The translations under genes and the position numbers were made by a program. Positions 63,968 to 64,000 of a DNA stretch of 64,000 nt are shown piece by piece (the stretch's first letter is position 1; each line of letters opens with the position of its first letter). The stretch is taken from contig DOPM01000022.1 of NCBI GenBank assembly GCA_003513495.1, positions 71,782-135,781 on the forward strand, given 5' to 3'. This DNA comes from Desulfosporosinus sp. (GTDB lineage: Bacteria; Bacillota; Desulfitobacteriia; Desulfitobacteriales; Desulfitobacteriaceae). Under the pieces are notes generated by a model. It saw only the letters and a list, made by a program, of their open reading frames with translations, did not search any database and was not told where the DNA came from.

Positions 63968-63996
63968 TTGACAACATAAGTTGAAAATGCTAAGAT
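63968..63996 (+). promoter_or_regulatory. Sigma-A promoter 2 at the window end
   Basis: TTGACA and TAAGAT (63991-63996) are 17 bp apart, 115 bp after promoter 1. The transcribed gene lies beyond the window. Confidence 0.65.
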
Positions 63997-64000
63997 GTGA

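Noticed and set aside
1..64000. CRISPR arrays, insertion sequences, prophage genes, tRNA or rRNA genes
   Set aside because: I looked for direct-repeat arrays, transposase-like or phage-like proteins and tRNA/rRNA sequence and saw none.

Overview
The window looks like a chromosomal segment of a low-to-mid GC, endospore-forming, strictly anaerobic Firmicute of the Desulfosporosinus/Desulfitobacterium type (Peptococcaceae sensu lato). The evidence is internal. There are spore genes (a photoproduct lyase homologue, an alpha/beta SASP, a CotF-like coat protein), a selenocysteine-dependent Tat-exported formate dehydrogenase, the LutABC lactate oxidation proteins, several anaerobic acyl-CoA oxidation modules and sigma-54 regulation. 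No phage, insertion sequence, CRISPR array, tRNA or rRNA gene was seen. The genus is an inference; no database was searched.

Layout. 1-580: end of a two-subunit UxaA-type dehydratase. 759-5050: an HPr kinase homologue with altered catalytic residues, an NlpC/P60 endopeptidase, and a phasin-like/UbiB pair. 5092-8967: spore photoproduct lyase homologue converging on lutABC. 9485-15785: a fatty-acid beta-oxidation operon (fadR-fadN-fadA-fadE) with a FadR-type operator in front. 16190-21234: an MBL hydrolase and three tandem chemoreceptors without an external domain. 21257-36906: the most interesting region. It holds a five-gene Fe-S/MaoC operon of unknown function, a PAS-AAA-Fis sigma-54 activator, and a run carrying a 4-hydroxybutyryl-CoA dehydratase-type enzyme, an acyl-CoA dehydrogenase, a nitroreductase, a CoA ligase, a DUF362 protein and a second fadN-fadA pair. 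Both the Fe-S operon and the dehydratase operon have perfectly spaced -24/-12 promoters, and each has an inverted repeat of the same design (TGTNNG-N5-CGNACA) about 75-110 bp upstream. I infer one regulon for oxidation of a short (possibly 4-hydroxy or unsaturated) carboxylic acid to acetyl-CoA.

37031-49800: coat protein, Cd/Zn efflux (cadC-cadA), a hutP-hutH pair with an apparent HutP-controlled terminator, copper homeostasis (csoR-copA-copZ), a SASP, a hemolysin III-type membrane protein and a YbjN-like protein. 49988-56779: an unusual membrane-anchored one-component regulator followed by the formate dehydrogenase operon (alpha subunit with an in-frame UGA and SECIS hairpin, beta, gamma, FdhE). 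56780-60367: a low-density stretch with decayed sequence, small orphan ORFs, strong hairpins and a PAS gene interrupted by an in-frame UAG. 60509-63712: prfC, a GerMN-type cell-wall amidase and a small membrane protein. The window ends in two tandem sigma-A-like promoters with a structured leader between them; their gene lies outside.

Many start codons were moved downstream of the longest open frame to the codon that has a proper ribosome binding site; each such case is stated.
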